This document shows, one piece after another, positions 39,225-39,862 of a stretch of 39,862 nucleotides of DNA. Origin of the DNA: a virus. Location of the stretch: IMG/VR virus record IMGVR_UViG_3300043434_000094, positions 1 to 39,862 of that record. One strand, given 5' to 3'. Below the pieces are notes generated by a model that was not told the origin of the DNA, did no database searches, and saw only the letters and a program-made list of their open reading frames with translations. Both the position numbers and the translations under genes were made by a program. Each line of letters starts with the position of its first letter. The stretch's first letter is position 1.

Positions 39225-39298
39225 TGGAGCGGGATAAGGGGATCGAACCCTCGCTAAAAGATTGGAAATCTCTTGTGCTACCATTACACCAATCCCGC
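39225..39298 (-). tRNA. tRNA-Gly (UCC)
   Basis: 74 bases with encoded CCA. Acceptor GCGGGAT/ATCCCGC (7 pairs), D arm GTGT-AATGGTA-GCAC, anticodon stem AGAGA/TCTTT with loop TTTCCAA (anticodon UCC), T arm GAGGG-TTCGATC-CCCTT, discriminator U. Closely like bacterial tRNA-Gly(UCC). Reads GGA/GGG. Confidence 0.93.
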
Positions 39299-39662
39299 AG
39301 TCCAACTGTTAGCTTACGTCCTTGCCGTTGGCGCTTGGACAGCCAGATCAAAGTTCTGGAAGACTTTTGGTGGTTATCCCACCGGACGACCGAATCCTTA
39401 TACGTCTATAAGGCAATAACTGTAAATTCAGTTTCGCATTTGCACTACACACATGCCGCAGTGTAAAGTGGCTCGGTTCTGTTAATAAGAGTACTGGTAA
39501 AACGTTTAAGACAGCTAAAAGTTAGCTCGTCTCCTGTACTAGCTTTTAAGATAACCTTTAGCTTCAGTTATCTCTCCTTTATCGATGGACAGCTCGCGGT
39601 ACAGGATCGTGATATCCCTAACCAGTTCGGGTTGCTTACTCTTTCTCTCGCACTCTTATATT
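39299..39662 (-). ncRNA. Structured noncoding RNA within the tRNA cluster
   Basis: 364 bases without a convincing ORF between tRNA-Arg and tRNA-Gly, co-transcribed with them. Reading the minus strand, I find at least eleven stems. Domain I (39485-39659) is closed by an 8-bp pair ATAAGAGT/ACTCTTAT (39652-39659 with 39485-39492) plus an adjacent 6-bp pair ACTGGT/ACCAGT (39621-39626 with 39493-39498). Inside are a 7-bp pair CCTGTAC/GTACAGG (39599-39605 with 39533-39539), a 7-bp hairpin (39549-39573) and a 10-bp hairpin with one bulge (39509-39532). Domain II (39318-39477) has hairpins at 39418-39433, 39396-39413 (7 bp, GACG loop), 39369-39383, 39343-39359, 39318-39340, and a pair 39472-39477 with 39389-39394. 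No tmRNA tag, RNase P or group I core is seen. Could be one RNA or two. Confidence 0.65.
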
Positions 39663-39739
39663 TGGCACCCTGGGAGGGAGTCGAACCCCCGACCGAAGAG
39701 GTAGAAGCTCTTTGCTCTAGTCCACTGAGCTACCAGGGT
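39663..39739 (-). tRNA. tRNA-Arg (UCU)
   Basis: 77 bases with encoded CCA. Acceptor ACCCTGG/CCAGGGT (7 pairs), D arm GCTC-AGTGGACTA-GAGC, anticodon stem AAGAG/CTCTT with loop CTTCTAC (anticodon UCU), T arm GGGGG-TTCGACT-CCCTC (one mismatch), discriminator G. It is the first gene after the cluster promoter. Reads AGA/AGG; T4 also carries this tRNA. Confidence 0.93.
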
Positions 39740-39748
39740 ATATTTTTA

Positions 39749-39777
39749 ATTATACATTAAACTACAATTAAAGTAAA
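39749..39777 (-). promoter_or_regulatory. TKTACW/TATAAT promoter of the tRNA cluster
   Basis: Minus strand: -35 TTTACT (39772-39777), 17-base spacer beginning TTAATTGTAGTTT, -10 TATAAT (39749-39754). Expected start near 39742, just before the 5' end of tRNA-Arg at 39739. Confidence 0.75.
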
Positions 39778-39781
39778 ATTA

Positions 39782-39862
39782 TTATGCTGCGTAACGTGAA
39801 TACTTTGGAAGCTTAGACTTCAGGTATTCCATTTGGTCAGCTATAACGTTTCTGTTTTGTAG
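39782..39862 (-). CDS. C-terminal fragment of an unidentified gene
   Basis: The last 26 codons (ending MEYLKSKLPKYSRYAA, stop TAA at 39782-39784) of a minus-strand gene entering from beyond the right edge. The reading frame is open to the edge. The fragment is helical and basic and too short to assign. The tRNA-cluster promoter begins within 20 bases of its stop. Confidence 0.5.
   Translation of the reverse strand, partial: LQNRNVIADQMEYLKSKLPKYSRYAA

Noticed and set aside
39343-39359. Anticodon-arm-like hairpin (5-bp stem, 7-base loop ACTTTGA)
   Set aside because: No D arm, T arm or TTCGA box around it and position 33 would be C, so it is treated as part of the structured RNA, not a tRNA.
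39275-39466. 63-codon plus-strand ORF
   Set aside because: It runs antisense through tRNA-Gly and the structured RNA and lacks a ribosome binding site.
39299-39662. tmRNA, RNase P RNA or group I intron between tRNA genes
   Set aside because: No alanine-type tRNA half or ALAA-stop tag, no GAGGAAAGTCC block (only a weak ACAGAACC resemblance), and both flanking tRNAs are complete, so no intron interrupts them.
1-39862. CRISPR arrays, insertion sequences, integrase or attachment sites
   Set aside because: No regularly spaced direct repeats, transposase or integrase motifs were seen; the window looks like a strictly virulent phage.

Overview
The window is part of a tailed phage genome of the T4 type (contractile tail, myovirus), AT-rich, with genes packed end to end and often overlapping by 1-4 bases (TAATG, ATGA). 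I recognise T4-like structural and replication proteins by sequence: baseplate gp48, gp53, gp25, gp6, gp8, gp5 and a gp27-like hub; head completion gp4; small terminase gp16; gp26; tape measure gp29; gp32, gp59, gp33, RNase H and DsbA. The flavour is that of the marine and freshwater relatives of T4 (PhoH, a DUF4815-type fibre protein, a short gp33, a ClpP-like protease) rather than of coliphage T4. No photosynthesis genes are present. A phage-encoded outer-membrane barrel and Sec signal peptides point to a Gram-negative, probably aquatic proteobacterial host; the host assignment is inference.

Layout. (1) 1-21867, minus strand: late virion genes, read right to left: gp48, gp53, gp27-like hub, gp5 with two murein-degrading domains, gp25, gp6, a gp7-position wedge protein, a small tail protein, gp8, a 1769-residue fibre protein, a small coiled-coil protein, then a run of tail-fibre and glycine-rich tip proteins. 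(2) 21868-21912: a 45-base divergent region with two T4-type late promoters facing each other. (3) 21913-27108, plus strand: gp4, a conserved protein, a gp54/gp19-like tube protein, an EF-hand membrane protein, gp16, gp26, a short ORF reached by a predicted -1 frameshift, and the tape measure. (4) 27112-27139: a terminator between convergent operons. (5) 27149-39122, minus strand: DNA metabolism, late-transcription, lysis and host-interaction genes in several short operons. Six promoters in this arm and at the tRNA cluster share one architecture: TKTACW at -35, exactly 17 bases to TATAAT, with the first spacer bases TTWATT. (6) 39143-39739: three tRNA genes (CAU, UCC, UCU) and, between two of them, a 364-base stretch without an ORF that is full of perfect complementary stems. 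I call this a structured noncoding RNA. (7) 39782-39862: the 3' end of one more minus-strand gene.

How it works together. Early or middle promoters of the TKTACW/TATAAT type start the short right-arm operons (RNase H, gp33, gp59, SleB, ClpP, outer-membrane protein, the tRNAs). gp33 and DsbA are the T4-type late-transcription factors, and TATAAATA boxes stand before gp48, gp4, gp32, the PhoH-endolysin operon and a fibre gene. gp32 probably represses its own translation through a repeat-bearing leader.

The most interesting items are the structured RNA in the tRNA cluster, the textbook -1 frameshift signal at the end of gp26, the uniform promoter family, the gp32 leader with four UAUACAA-like repeats, and the phage-encoded outer-membrane barrel with an exported lysine-rich partner.
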